Shown one piece after another: positions 35,348 through 43,656 of a stretch of DNA of 64,000 nt. Below the pieces are notes generated by a model, which saw only the letters and a program-made list of their open reading frames with translations, was not told the DNA's origin and made no database searches. Position 1 is the stretch's first letter. Every line of letters starts with the position of its first letter. The stretch lies in contig NZ_CP084472.1 of NCBI RefSeq assembly GCF_020405225.1, positions 3,410,001 to 3,474,000 of the forward strand. Direction: 5' to 3'. Origin of the DNA: Natrinema sp. DC36. GTDB taxonomy: Archaea > Halobacteriota > Halobacteria > Halobacteriales > Natrialbaceae. The position numbers were made by a program, and so were the translations under genes.

Positions 35348-36037
35348 TCAACAGCCCAGTCGGTCCGCTAGCTCCCCGAGCCCCTCGGTGATCAGGTCCG
35401 GCTCCGCGCCGAAGGGCTCCCACGGGGTCCCTTTCCGGTCGAGCCAGGCGCCTTGCATTCCCGCGTGGATCGCGCCCTGCACGTCGAACCAGAGCGCCGA
35501 AACGTGGACGAGTTCGTCGATCGGCGTCCCCGTCCGTCCGGCGGCGTGGCGGTAGAGATCCGGGTCGGGTTTGAACGTCTCGAGTTCGTCCGCGCTGATG
35601 GTATCGACGAGGAGGTCGTCGATTCCGGCGTGGTCGACCATCGATTCGAGCATCGCCGGATCGCCGTTCGAGAGGACGTACGTGTCGTAGCCGGACTCGT
35701 GTAATCGCTCGACGCTCTCCCGGACGTCCTCGAAGACCTCGAGTTCGTGGTAGACCTCGAGGATTTCCTCGCGCTCGTCGGCGGAGTGATCGATCCCGTG
35801 GGCCGCGAGGGCGTAGGCCAGCGCGTCACGGTTGATCTCGTAGAACGTCTCGTAGGCCTCGAGGTGGGTCGCGACGAGCGTGTACTGCATCGAGCGCTCC
35901 CGCCAGGTCTGTGAAATAGGGGTCGGATCGTCGATCTCCGCGTGCTCCGCGAGGGCAGCCGCGGTCGCGTCGACGTCGACGAGCGTACTGTACGAGTCGA
36001 ACGTGACCGTCGTAACGCGGTCGGGATCGAACGTCAT
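35348..36037 (-). CDS. Haloacid dehalogenase type II family hydrolase
   Basis: A 229-residue HAD hydrolase of the L-2-haloacid dehalogenase branch. Motif I has the nucleophile Asp in VTFDSYSTLVD, motif II is VLSNGD, the Lys is in FKPDPDLYRHA, and motif IV is WFDVQGAIHAGM. The motif I sequence lacks the second Asp used by phosphatases, which supports a dehalogenase-type mechanism. Substrate unproven. Single gene, divergent from thiE. Confidence 0.87.
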   Translation of the reverse strand: MTFDPDRVTTVTFDSYSTLVDVDATAAALAEHAEIDDPTPISQTWRERSMQYTLVATHLEAYETFYEINRDALAYALAAHGIDHSADEREEILEVYHELEVFEDVRESVERLHESGYDTYVLSNGDPAMLESMVDHAGIDDLLVDTISADELETFKPDPDLYRHAAGRTGTPIDELVHVSALWFDVQGAIHAGMQGAWLDRKGTPWEPFGAEPDLITEGLGELADRLGC

Positions 36038-36164
36038 GACGGCCCCTACGTCGCGGAGCGCAAAGAACGTGGACCGTTCGTTCCGCCACTGAATCGGTCA
36101 AGGGGTGGTTCGAGATGGCTCCCCGACCGAAGCCGCTTAGTGCGAACACCGACTAATATCCCCC

Positions 36165-36830
36165 GTGAATCCCTCGAATTGGCGGACTTACCTCGTCACG
36201 CAGGCGTCGCTGTCGGGCGACCGGACGACGCCCGATATCGTTCGCGCAGCCGTCGACGGCGGCGTCGACGCCGTCCAGCTGCGCGAGAAAGAGACGAGCG
36301 CCCGCTCGCGGTACGAACTGGGGCTCGAACTGCGTGAACTGACGGCCGAGGCGGGCGTCGACCTGATCGTCAACGATCGCGTCGACATCGCGCGAGCGAT
36401 CGACGCCGACGGCGTCCACGTCGGCCAGTCGGACCTTCCGGTCGGGGTCGCCCGCGACCTGCTCGGTTCGGATGCGATCGTCGGTTGTTCGGCGTCGACG
36501 GTCGCGGAGGCGCGGGAGGCGGACGCCGATGGGGCGGACTACCTCGGCGTCGGGGCCGTTTACGGGACTTCCTCGAAGGATGTCGACGCGGACAAGGACG
36601 GAGTCGGTCCGGAGCGAATCGCCGCGATCGCCGACGCGGTCTCGATCCCGATCGTCGGGATCGGCGGCATTACGGCCGACAACGCTCGGTCGGTCGTCGA
36701 CGCGGGCGCGGCCGGCGTGGCCGTGATCAGCGCGATTACGGCGGCTCCGGATCCGGCTGCCGCGACCGAGTCGCTGGCAGCCGCCGCCGAAACGCCGAAG
36801 GCGATCGATACCGGAGGACGAGGGGAATGA
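36165..36830 (+). CDS. thiE: Thiamine-phosphate synthase
   Basis: A 221-residue TIM-barrel enzyme that joins HMP pyrophosphate and thiazole phosphate to thiamine phosphate. Typical blocks are QLREKETSAR, LIVNDRVDIA, DGVHVGQSDLP and the phosphate-binding IGGITADNA. The GTG at 36165 gives the start. It overlaps thiM by 4 bases. Together they form a thiamine salvage pair. No THI-box riboswitch is visible upstream. Confidence 0.95.
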   Translation: MNPSNWRTYLVTQASLSGDRTTPDIVRAAVDGGVDAVQLREKETSARSRYELGLELRELTAEAGVDLIVNDRVDIARAIDADGVHVGQSDLPVGVARDLLGSDAIVGCSASTVAEAREADADGADYLGVGAVYGTSSKDVDADKDGVGPERIAAIADAVSIPIVGIGGITADNARSVVDAGAAGVAVISAITAAPDPAAATESLAAAAETPKAIDTGGRGE

Positions 36831-37657
36831 GCGTAACCGATATCGACGCCGGCGACCTCGCGGAATCGGTTCGAACGGTCCGAGAGACGGAACCGCTCGT
36901 CCAGTCGCTGACCAACACGGTGACGATCAACGACGTCGCGAACGTAACCCTCCACTGGGGCGGGCTCCCGGTGATGGCCGACTCGTTCGGCGACGCCGGC
37001 GAGATGGCCGACCTCGCGCGCGCGGTCCTGATCAACACCGGCCAGGTGCCCGACGGCCGCGTCGAGGCGATGCACGAGGCCGGGAAGAAGGCGAACGAAC
37101 GGGGCATCCCGGTCGTCCTCGATCCCGTTGGCGTCGGCTCGACGCCCTCGAGAGAGGCGGTCGCCGAGAGCCTGCTCTCGGAGATCGATTTCACCGTGAT
37201 CAACGGTAACTACGGCGAAATCAGTGCGCTTGCGGGCGTCGAGGCCGAGGTCAAGGGCGTCGAATCCGTCGGCGACTACGAGGAGATCGAGCGGACGGCC
37301 GGCTCTCTCGCCGAGTCGACCGGTGCCACCGTCGTCGCCTCGGGCGTCGACGACGTCGTCGCGGATGCCGACGGTGCGGTCCGACTCACCGCCGGCGACG
37401 AGATGCTCGGCGAGGTCGTCGGCACCGGCTGTATGCTCGGCGTGACCGTCGCGACCTTCTGTGGCGCGTTGGAGGATGCCCGCGAAGCCGCCGTCCACGG
37501 CACGCTCGCGTTCGGTCTCGCCGGCGAACGCGCGGCCGAGATGGGGTACGCGGGCCCGGGCAGCTATCGGACGAACTTCCGCGACGCCGTCGCTGACGTG
37601 ACGGGCGATACCGTCGCGGCTCTCTCCCTCGAGGACCGACTCGAGCAGGTGCGCTGA
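36827..37657 (+). CDS. thiM: Hydroxyethylthiazole kinase
   Basis: A 276-residue ribokinase-fold kinase phosphorylating 4-methyl-5-(2-hydroxyethyl)thiazole. The LVQSLTNTVTINDVAN start, ALINTG-like VLINTGQ, VLDPVGVGST and the catalytic-loop GTGCMLG motif are all present. The ATG at 36827 overlaps the thiE stop. A longer upstream frame is a shadow within thiE. Confidence 0.95.
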   Translation: MSVTDIDAGDLAESVRTVRETEPLVQSLTNTVTINDVANVTLHWGGLPVMADSFGDAGEMADLARAVLINTGQVPDGRVEAMHEAGKKANERGIPVVLDPVGVGSTPSREAVAESLLSEIDFTVINGNYGEISALAGVEAEVKGVESVGDYEEIERTAGSLAESTGATVVASGVDDVVADADGAVRLTAGDEMLGEVVGTGCMLGVTVATFCGALEDAREAAVHGTLAFGLAGERAAEMGYAGPGSYRTNFRDAVADVTGDTVAALSLEDRLEQVR

Positions 37658-37734
37658 AGTACGTTCGAGCGGGTGCGCTGGCCCGGCCGGTCTCCGCCGG
37701 TCACCGTTCCGATAGTCAGATTGTATTGAAACCG

Positions 37735-37740
37735 TTTTAG
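37735..37740 (+). promoter_or_regulatory. TATA box of the small helical protein
   Basis: TTTTAG 24-29 bases before the ATG at 37764, in the leaderless position. Confidence 0.6.
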
Positions 37741-37763
37741 TACCCGCTGGTAAACAGAAGCGT

Positions 37764-38036
37764 ATGGCTCGAGACGAACTCCAACGCGCGGCCGAATCGA
37801 TCGAAGAGGCTGCCGACGCGACAGCTAACGATGAGGCACAGGACCGACTCCGGACGCAGGCGGCGAAATTCGAGGACTACGCGACGGCCGATCACGGCCC
37901 GGATCACGGGCAGCTCGCGCGCCACGAACACATTCTGAACGAAATCGCCGACGACGAGGGCGGCGACGTCGCGTCGAATCTCGAGGACGCGCTCGCGTCC
38001 ATCTCCGAGTTCCGGTCGGACCTCGAGGGCGTCTAA
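37764..38036 (+). CDS. Small acidic helical protein (DUF7553-like)
   Basis: A 90-residue, charged, all-helical protein common in haloarchaea. It begins MARDELQRAAESIEEAAD and contains the conserved DHGPDHGQLARHEHILNEI segment with four His. Function unknown. It has its own promoter. Confidence 0.8.
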   Translation: MARDELQRAAESIEEAADATANDEAQDRLRTQAAKFEDYATADHGPDHGQLARHEHILNEIADDEGGDVASNLEDALASISEFRSDLEGV

Positions 38037-38342
38037 GGCTCGAAGAGAGTCGTTTTCGAGAACCGGCGTCCCGTTTTCCACGCTCCGTCGCCGTGCTCCG
38101 ACCGCGACGGTCTCGACGCCCCTTTTGGGCACCGTCGCCACGAGCCCGCGGCTTCGATGGATCCATCGTCGCGTTCCCATACCGGCGGCGGAGTCGAGAC
38201 ATGTCCCGATTGGCGTCCCACGTTGCAGCGTTGCGAGGCAGCCGAACCAGTGGGTCGGCCGTCTCGCGTCCGGACGAGTGCCTATTGCTCGAGTCAGATA
38301 TTCACAAAATCATCCGATAAATTACCATTCTATCCGCAACTC

Positions 38343-38360
38343 TATATTGTGTATATTGTG
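38343..38360 (+). repeat. Tandem 9-bp repeat
   Basis: TATATTGTG occurs twice back to back without mismatch in an AT-rich intergenic region. Confidence 0.7.
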
Positions 38361-38450
38361 GAATTCTATCGATGTCGGATCGAGTCCCGGTTGACCAGTA
38401 GACCGCCGGATTCCGTTCCCGTATGACTGAGAAATCCTGCGTGAATGGCT

Positions 38451-38467
38451 CAAAAACACCGTTTTTG
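38451..38467. repeat. Perfect inverted repeat, possible operator or terminator
   Basis: CAAAAAC-ACC-GTTTTTG. The 3-base loop and T-run on both strands would suit a bidirectional terminator, but no gene ends close by, so an operator is equally possible. Confidence 0.5.
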
Positions 38468-39032
38468 CGGGACATATTCTTGCTGACAGCTACTCGACTC
38501 TTCTCGCGGTCCGCCTCCAGATCGTTCGGCTCTATCGAGAGATATCTGGCTAAAACCCTCTCTCTCTTCCCGGAAATACGGCGTATCGTTTTCGTTGCTC
38601 GAGCAGCGCGAGTCGGTCGGGCGGAATCGAATAATTTGATCATACAGTACAATACTATGGCGCGTATCATTTGGAAAAATAATTTAAAAACCATTTCGAC
38701 CGCGGTGCGACGTGAGGGTGTCGGACGCGTCTCGGTCGAGCGAGACGGCGTTCCGTACCGCCGTCGGATCAGGGCTCGGACAAGCATTGCAGTCCGCCGA
38801 ACTGCTCCCCGCTGGCGGTCGCCTGACGTTTTGCGGAGCGCGGTGACTGGACCGACGCCCGCTTCGTCGGTTGCACGAGATCACTACCCGTCGACTCGTT
38901 GCTCCCGCGGCACAACCGATCCGACGGAGTCCGTCCGCTTTCGAGCGGGGTCTCGTCCGAGCGACATATCGGTCGGTACCTCGAGACGGCCGGTGGTTCC
39001 GGTTACGTTTCAACGACTGCGAGGACGGTCGG

Positions 39033-39455
39033 TCATTCCGACGGCGTGAACGCTTCGGCCCCCGCACCGGCGATCGCGACGTCTTCCGAAACGTCACCGC
39101 CGCTGGCACCGACCGCGCCGACGACCTCCCCGTCGTACTCGATCGGGATGCCGCCGCCGAACGTGACGACGCGATTGTCGTCCGTCGACTGGAGCCCGTA
39201 TACGTCGCCGCCCGGTTCGGATCCCTCCTTCAGGTCCTCCGTCGGCTTCTTTACGGCCGCCGCGGTGTAGGCCTTGTCACGCGCGATACTCGCCGCGACG
39301 AGCTTCGCGCCGTCCTGTCGGCGAAACGCGAGGAGGTTTCCCTCGTGGTTCGTTACGGCGAGGTTCATCGGGACGCCGAGTTCGTTCGCCTTGGCTTCGG
39401 CAGCGTCCAGGATCTCTTTCGATTCGTCTAACGAAACCGAGTGGTGGGACTGCAT
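39033..39455 (-). CDS. GlcG/HbpS family protein
   Basis: A 140-residue protein of the GlcG/HbpS (DUF336) family. The SLDESKEILDAAEAKANELG start, AVTNHEGNLLAFRRQDGA, ARDKAYTAAAVKKPT and GGIPI...GAVGASGG blocks are typical. HbpS binds haem; other members occur in sugar-acid, diol and glycolate operons with unknown roles. The ATG at 39455 has TTTATA 26-31 bases upstream (39481-39486), fitting a leaderless transcript. It is the outermost gene of the sugar locus. Confidence 0.85.
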   Translation of the reverse strand: MQSHHSVSLDESKEILDAAEAKANELGVPMNLAVTNHEGNLLAFRRQDGAKLVAASIARDKAYTAAAVKKPTEDLKEGSEPGGDVYGLQSTDDNRVVTFGGGIPIEYDGEVVGAVGASGGDVSEDVAIAGAGAEAFTPSE

Positions 39456-39480
39456 TTCACCCGAAAGAGGTCGGCCCACG

Positions 39481-39486
39481 TATAAA
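39481..39486 (-). promoter_or_regulatory. TATA box of the GlcG-like gene
   Basis: TTTATA on the minus strand, 26-31 bases before the ATG at 39455. Confidence 0.65.
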
Positions 39487-39664
39487 TCAGCTTCGGCTCG
39501 GCGAACGTAGCGCGGGCGCGGACCAGTCGGATACTCGTCGTGGTCCGACCACGTCACTCACCGAGGACAGGACTCGCGGGACGGTTTATCGACGGGTCTC
39601 GAGCGGGCGGGGTGATGGGATGTCATCGATGTCGATCGATGCTGGTCGCACGGACCGCGCCGCA

Positions 39665-40507
39665 TTACGCCGGCGGGGAGTCCCACGTCTCGCCGTTGTC
39701 CTGGGGCTCGTAGTCGATCGTCTCCCGGGCGTTTTCGATGCTGTACCAGCGGCGATCGTTATCGCTGACGCCGCTGAAGATTTCGAAGCCGGGGTCGTCG
39801 GTTTGGAGACAGCAATCCATCATGTGCGCGAAGTCCCGGCGGGACTGCCACATGGCTTTCATCCGTGCGACCTGCTGTTCGTACTGGTCGCTTCCGCGTT
39901 CGCATTCGCCGTCGTCGACGTCGTGTTCGGCGTCACCGTAGGGATGGTCGTACTCGGGCATCCGCACGCTACAGATCCGGATCGCGTGGGCTCGTTTCGG
40001 GTACTCGTAGTTCTCGACGTAGTACCGACAGAGGTCTTCGCCGAAACTCTTCGAAACGCCGTAGTACGAGTCCGGTCGGACCGGATCCTCGTGGGAGAGC
40101 TGGAAGGGTGCCTCGGATCCGAAGTAGAGTTCGGGGGCGTTCTCGGACTCGTACATGCCCATCACGTGATTCGAGGAGGCGAACACGACCGTCTCGAGTT
40201 CCGCAGTCCGTGCGGCCTCGAGGGCGTTTAGTACCCCGATGACGTTGGGCTGGTGGACGTCGTTCCACGTGCCGTCGGTGAAGGGATAGCCCGCGAGGTG
40301 GATCATCGCGTCTTGATCGGCGGCCGCGCTCCGAACGGCGGTCGCATCGGCGACGTCGCCGACGACGGTTTCGTACTCCCCGTATTCGTCCCCGTCGTCC
40401 GGATCGTTCCGGTCGAGATAGGTGAAGTCGTAGTCGGGGTCGTCGTGAAGGTGGTCGATGATGGCGGTTCCACACCGTCCGTACGCACCAGTCAGTAGGA
40501 CGTTCAC
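39665..40507 (-). CDS. NAD-dependent uronate dehydrogenase-like protein
   Basis: A 280-residue short-chain epimerase/dehydratase-fold protein. It has the nucleotide motif TGAYGRCG at the N-terminus, the catalytic YGVSK with Tyr and Lys, and the blocks HLAGYP, ASSNHVMGMY and AIRICSVRMPEY. This set resembles uronate dehydrogenase (Udh) and the haloarchaeal Azf glucose-6-phosphate dehydrogenase, which share ancestry. With GH105, a cycloisomerase-like and a KdgD-like gene near, oxidation of D-galacturonate to galactarolactone is the likeliest role. The GTG at 40507 is chosen because a TATATTA-like box lies at 40531-40537; the longer start at 40549 would lie upstream of it. Confidence 0.78.
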   Translation of the reverse strand: MNVLLTGAYGRCGTAIIDHLHDDPDYDFTYLDRNDPDDGDEYGEYETVVGDVADATAVRSAAADQDAMIHLAGYPFTDGTWNDVHQPNVIGVLNALEAARTAELETVVFASSNHVMGMYESENAPELYFGSEAPFQLSHEDPVRPDSYYGVSKSFGEDLCRYYVENYEYPKRAHAIRICSVRMPEYDHPYGDAEHDVDDGECERGSDQYEQQVARMKAMWQSRRDFAHMMDCCLQTDDPGFEIFSGVSDNDRRWYSIENARETIDYEPQDNGETWDSPPA

Positions 40508-40607
40508 AGGTGTTGGGTCTGCCGCGTGTGATATAATAGTTCGGATCACGCACCCGGATCCGGGGCCGCGACCGTGGTCTCCGAGGAAGTCCAGTGACTG
40601 GTCGACG

Positions 40608-41684
40608 TTACTGACCGTCAGTAAACTGCGACGCGGCCAGCAGGAAAAAGCCCTGTCCGTACGACGTCGACGTCAGCGGTGCGCCAGGACCGCCCGGCGG
40701 CCCGGCGACGCGGCGGACGGCCCCCTCGTCGTCGACGAGACCGATCGCGACGTCCATCGCGTCCCGCGCCGCCCGCTCGTACTTCTCGTCTTCGATGATG
40801 CCCAGCTCCAGGGCGCGCTCGAACGCGTAGGTGTACATGAGCGTCCCCGAACTCTCGAGGGGGGTGTGGGGATCGTCGACGATGTTGTACCACATACCGC
40901 TGTCGTCCTGTCGCTCCACGACCGCCGAGGCGACGTCCCGGAAGATTTCGACGAGTTCCTCGCGATCGGGATGGTCGTCGGGGAGGAACTCGAGAACGTC
41001 GACGATCGCCGCCTGTATCCAGCCGTTGCCGCGGGCCCAGAAGGTGCTCTGGGGGTAGCTGTTCGGCTGTTCGTGCCAGATGTGTCGGAACAGTCCCGTG
41101 TGCGGATCCTGGAGGTGTTTCGCGTGAACGATGAGTTGTCTGGCGGCCTCGTCGACGGCCTCGGGCTCGTCTGCGGCCGCCCCGTACCGGGCGAAGAACG
41201 GACACATCATGTAGACCGAGTCGATCCACAGCCCCTTCACGCCGGACAGCTCCGGGACGTGATGGGGGATACCGCCGTCTTCGGTCCGCTCGACCGACTG
41301 GAGGTTCTCGTACTCGCCGCGGGCGGCCTCGAGGTAGCGTTCGTCGCCGGTCCGTCGATAGAACTCGAGGACGCCGTGGCCGATCGAGGTCGTGTTGTTC
41401 GTGTTCATCGCCTTCCGCTCGTCGATCTCCCAGTGAGCGTCGTACTCCTTACCGTGTTGAAAGACCTCGATCGGATAGCTCGGCCCGTAGGAGAGCTGGC
41501 CGTTGCTGTCCTGGGTCTCGACCGAACGATCGACGAGCGCCCGTGCTGCCTCGAGACAGTCGTCGCGGTCGGTGGCGAGTAGCCCGTTTATCGCGACACC
41601 TTTCTGCCAGACCTCGTTTTCCATGTCCGTATCGATCGTATACGATGCGACGGCTGCGATCGCCTCGTCGAGGGACTGCGTCAT
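40608..41684 (-). CDS. GH105 unsaturated rhamnogalacturonyl/glucuronyl hydrolase
   Basis: A 358-residue (alpha/alpha)6-barrel hydrolase, GH105 (YteR/YesR type). It hydrates the double bond that polysaccharide lyases leave on the terminal uronic acid, releasing 5-keto-4-deoxyuronate and a rhamnose-ended sugar. The catalytic Asp is in GLWIDSVYMMCPFFARYG, and FWARGNGW is the second signature. No signal peptide, so it acts on imported oligosaccharides. The ATG at 41684 is chosen from family length and the TATA-like ATTTATC at 41717-41723. Ulvan oligosaccharides are an alternative substrate, but no sulfatase is in the window. Confidence 0.9.
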   Translation of the reverse strand: MTQSLDEAIAAVASYTIDTDMENEVWQKGVAINGLLATDRDDCLEAARALVDRSVETQDSNGQLSYGPSYPIEVFQHGKEYDAHWEIDERKAMNTNNTTSIGHGVLEFYRRTGDERYLEAARGEYENLQSVERTEDGGIPHHVPELSGVKGLWIDSVYMMCPFFARYGAAADEPEAVDEAARQLIVHAKHLQDPHTGLFRHIWHEQPNSYPQSTFWARGNGWIQAAIVDVLEFLPDDHPDREELVEIFRDVASAVVERQDDSGMWYNIVDDPHTPLESSGTLMYTYAFERALELGIIEDEKYERAARDAMDVAIGLVDDEGAVRRVAGPPGGPGAPLTSTSYGQGFFLLAASQFTDGQ

Positions 41685-41812
41685 AGTGACGATAGCTAAC
41701 TCTCCGCGGGATCGCTGATAAATCTTGCTGACGGGACGAACGCGGCGATACTCGGCACCGATCGTCCGGCTACCCGACACCGAATCGCAGCGAGAGATCG
41801 AATGACGATACG

Positions 41813-41818
41813 TTTATC
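41813..41818 (+). promoter_or_regulatory. TATA box of the KdgD-like gene
   Basis: TTTATC 25-30 bases before the ATG at 41843. The divergent GH105 gene has its own box 100 bases away, so this 158-base region is a two-way promoter. Confidence 0.65.
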
Positions 41819-41842
41819 ACTCAGCTATCCGATCTCGGATCT

Positions 41843-42772
41843 ATGGCGTCCGAGAAGCTACAGGACGGACTGCGAAGCGTCGCTGCCGGACTGTTGACAC
41901 CGTTCGACGACGATGGCGAAATCGACCACGAGAAACTGACCGCAAACGCCGAGGCACTCTCGAGCGACGGGCTCAGTACGTTCCTCGCGTGTGCGAACAT
42001 CAGCGAGTATCACTCGCTGTCCCATCAGGAGCGTATCGACGTCACCGAGACCAGTGTGTCGGCGCTGCCCGACGACGCGTGCGTCCTCGCCGGGGTCGGC
42101 GGGAGTACGAAGACCGCACGCGACCTCATCGCCGCCTACGACGAGATCGGCGTCGACGCGATGATGATCATGCCGCCGGACCACACCTACGTCCACGAAC
42201 GGGGGCTCCTCGAGTACTACGAGGCCCTCGCGAACGCGGCCGAGGTCGGCATCGTCCCGTACGTCCGCGGCTTCGAGCCGTCCGTGTCGTTCCTCGCGTC
42301 GCTGACCGAGATCGAGGGCGTGGCCGGAATCAAGTACGCCATCCCGGACGCGGTCAAGCTCGGGCAGGCGGTCGCGGCCGGCGACGACGACGTCGTCTGG
42401 GTAGACGGCATGGCCGAACCGCACGCGCTGTCGTTCTGGGTCCAGGGGGTCGAGGGGTTCACCGCCGGCGTGACGAACTTCGAACCGCGTCTCGGGCAGG
42501 CGTTGCTAACGGCGTTACGCGACGAAGACTGGGTGCGCGCTCGAGCCCTTCAGAACGCGGCCGTCCCGTACCAGCAGTTCCGTAACGGAACGGGCGAGGA
42601 CAATACGCTCGCGGACGCGATCAGCGTCCCGGCCGTCAAGTACGGGCTCGAGCTCGCGGGCTACAACGGCGGCGCCGTCCGCGAGCCGATCGTCGGTCTG
42701 TCGGCGGCCGACCAGCAGCGGGCCGAAACGCTCTACGAGGAACTCCAGTCCGATCTCGACCGTCTTCTCTGA
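41843..42772 (+). CDS. DapA-superfamily dehydratase/aldolase (KdgD-like)
   Basis: A 309-residue class I aldolase-superfamily protein. The Schiff-base Lys is in GVAGIKYAIPD and the catalytic Tyr in IVPYVRGFEPS, whose Tyr-x-Arg pattern recalls 5-dehydro-4-deoxyglucarate dehydratase (KdgD) rather than dihydrodipicolinate synthase. KdgD turns the galactarate-derived keto-acid into 2-oxoglutarate semialdehyde and CO2, which fits the galacturonate genes around it. Alternatives are a 2-keto-3-deoxy sugar-acid aldolase. Leaderless promoter. Not lysine biosynthesis: no lysine genes are near. Confidence 0.75.
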   Translation: MASEKLQDGLRSVAAGLLTPFDDDGEIDHEKLTANAEALSSDGLSTFLACANISEYHSLSHQERIDVTETSVSALPDDACVLAGVGGSTKTARDLIAAYDEIGVDAMMIMPPDHTYVHERGLLEYYEALANAAEVGIVPYVRGFEPSVSFLASLTEIEGVAGIKYAIPDAVKLGQAVAAGDDDVVWVDGMAEPHALSFWVQGVEGFTAGVTNFEPRLGQALLTALRDEDWVRARALQNAAVPYQQFRNGTGEDNTLADAISVPAVKYGLELAGYNGGAVREPIVGLSAADQQRAETLYEELQSDLDRLL

Positions 42773-43289
42773 GACCGGGCCGCGGCTGCCGTCCGTTTTC
42801 CCGACGCGATTTTTTCGAACCGTCCGTCTCGCCGCACGACCGACCACGTCGTAGCACCCTCGCTCTCCGCAGTCGTCCGTCATCGTCGGAAGCCCGTTTT
42901 TCGGTGTCCGAGGTGGACGAACGTCGACTCTCAGATGCGCGTCCGGTTCGATTCTGCAGGGAGCGACGAACCAGCGTCCGGCCGAACCGGACAGCAGGAC
43001 ACGACCACCGATTGGTTCCTCCCCCAGAGTTACATTCCTATGGATGTAATTTGAGTCGATACTCTGTATAGCATCCGTCAAAACGGACGATTTCAGTGGA
43101 GAGCGGCCCGTTTCGTTGCATTCTACCCATCATCCGGTGATGCCGGACAGAATGCGCGATTCTCTGGCACGATTCGTCGTCGAAACGGACTGGACCACCA
43201 GTGCGATAGCGCCGCCGCTGCCGTATCGAACGAACGCAAAACCCGGTCCACGACCTGCTGACTCGAGTCGGCGAACGCCGACGGCCCCG
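42773..43289. other. 517-bp intergenic region with an inverted repeat
   Basis: No coding frame I can support between the convergent KdgD-like and mutarotase genes. Around 43010-43090 it is AT-richer and contains an inverted repeat (43030-43049). Because both neighbouring genes point into it, an operator here would be unusual; it may be a remnant or the site of an unrecognised RNA. Confidence 0.5.
43030..43049. repeat. Inverted repeat, possible operator
   Basis: TTACAT and ATGTAA arms, perfect over 6 bases, separated by TCCTATGG; allowing one bulged T the arms extend to 8 bases. Confidence 0.5.
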
Positions 43290-43595
43290 TTAGATCATCC
43301 GGTACACTTCGTCCATCCACTGATCCGAGTCGTCGTCGACGGTGATCCCCTCCATCTCCTCGGCCCAGCGGGCCTGCGCGTCGCTCTCGTCCATTACTTC
43401 TTGGATCGCATCCGGGTCCTCGAGTTCCAGGAACCCGAAAACGTGCCCGTCGGATTCGAAGACGCTGTAGGTCTCGAGCCCGGCGTCGGACTCGAGGTAG
43501 GCGTCCTCGAGCCACTGTGGAACGTTCTCGTGGGCCTCGCGATACGCTTCGCGCTGTCCGTCCGCTATTTCGAGGTGGAACGCAATGCGTGCCAT
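43290..43595 (-). CDS. rhaM: L-rhamnose mutarotase
   Basis: A 101-residue dimeric alpha/beta-barrel protein that interconverts the alpha and beta anomers of L-rhamnose. The RIAFHLEIADGQREAYREAH start (with the Tyr and His of the active site), the YSVFESDGHVFGFLE strand and RWAEEMEGI are diagnostic. The ATG at 43595 has CTATAG/ATAGCTATAG at 43621-43630 as promoter. Its presence is the clearest marker that the locus handles free L-rhamnose. Confidence 0.92.
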   Translation of the reverse strand: MARIAFHLEIADGQREAYREAHENVPQWLEDAYLESDAGLETYSVFESDGHVFGFLELEDPDAIQEVMDESDAQARWAEEMEGITVDDDSDQWMDEVYRMI

Positions 43596-43656
43596 ACGAG
43601 TGTCGCATCGAACGGCTCCCCTATAGCTATTCCCCCGTCTCTCGATCGGGCGTCCC

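Larger units (their letters stand above)
38037..39032. other. 996-bp AT-biased gap between core genes and sugar locus
   Basis: No convincing gene on either strand, although open frames exist at 38302-38787 (minus) and 38423-39049 (plus). The middle (38290-38700) is clearly more AT-rich than its surroundings. It holds a perfect tandem 9-bp repeat (38343-38360), a perfect 7-bp-arm inverted repeat (38451-38467) and an A/T-rich stretch near 38670-38695. It marks the left edge of the carbohydrate locus and may be a scar of insertion or a control region. Confidence 0.5.

Noticed and set aside
38302-38787. 161-codon minus-strand frame in the gap before the sugar locus
   Set aside because: Basic, no domain or promoter, not matched to any family I know, and partly open only because the DNA is AT-rich here.
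38423-39049. 208-codon plus-strand frame in the same gap
   Set aside because: Overlaps the minus frame and the next gene; Arg/Ser-rich with no recognisable structure.
41843-42772. Dihydrodipicolinate synthase for lysine synthesis
   Set aside because: The active-site pattern (Tyr-x-Arg, GIKYAIPD) and the neighbouring sugar genes fit a sugar-acid enzyme better.
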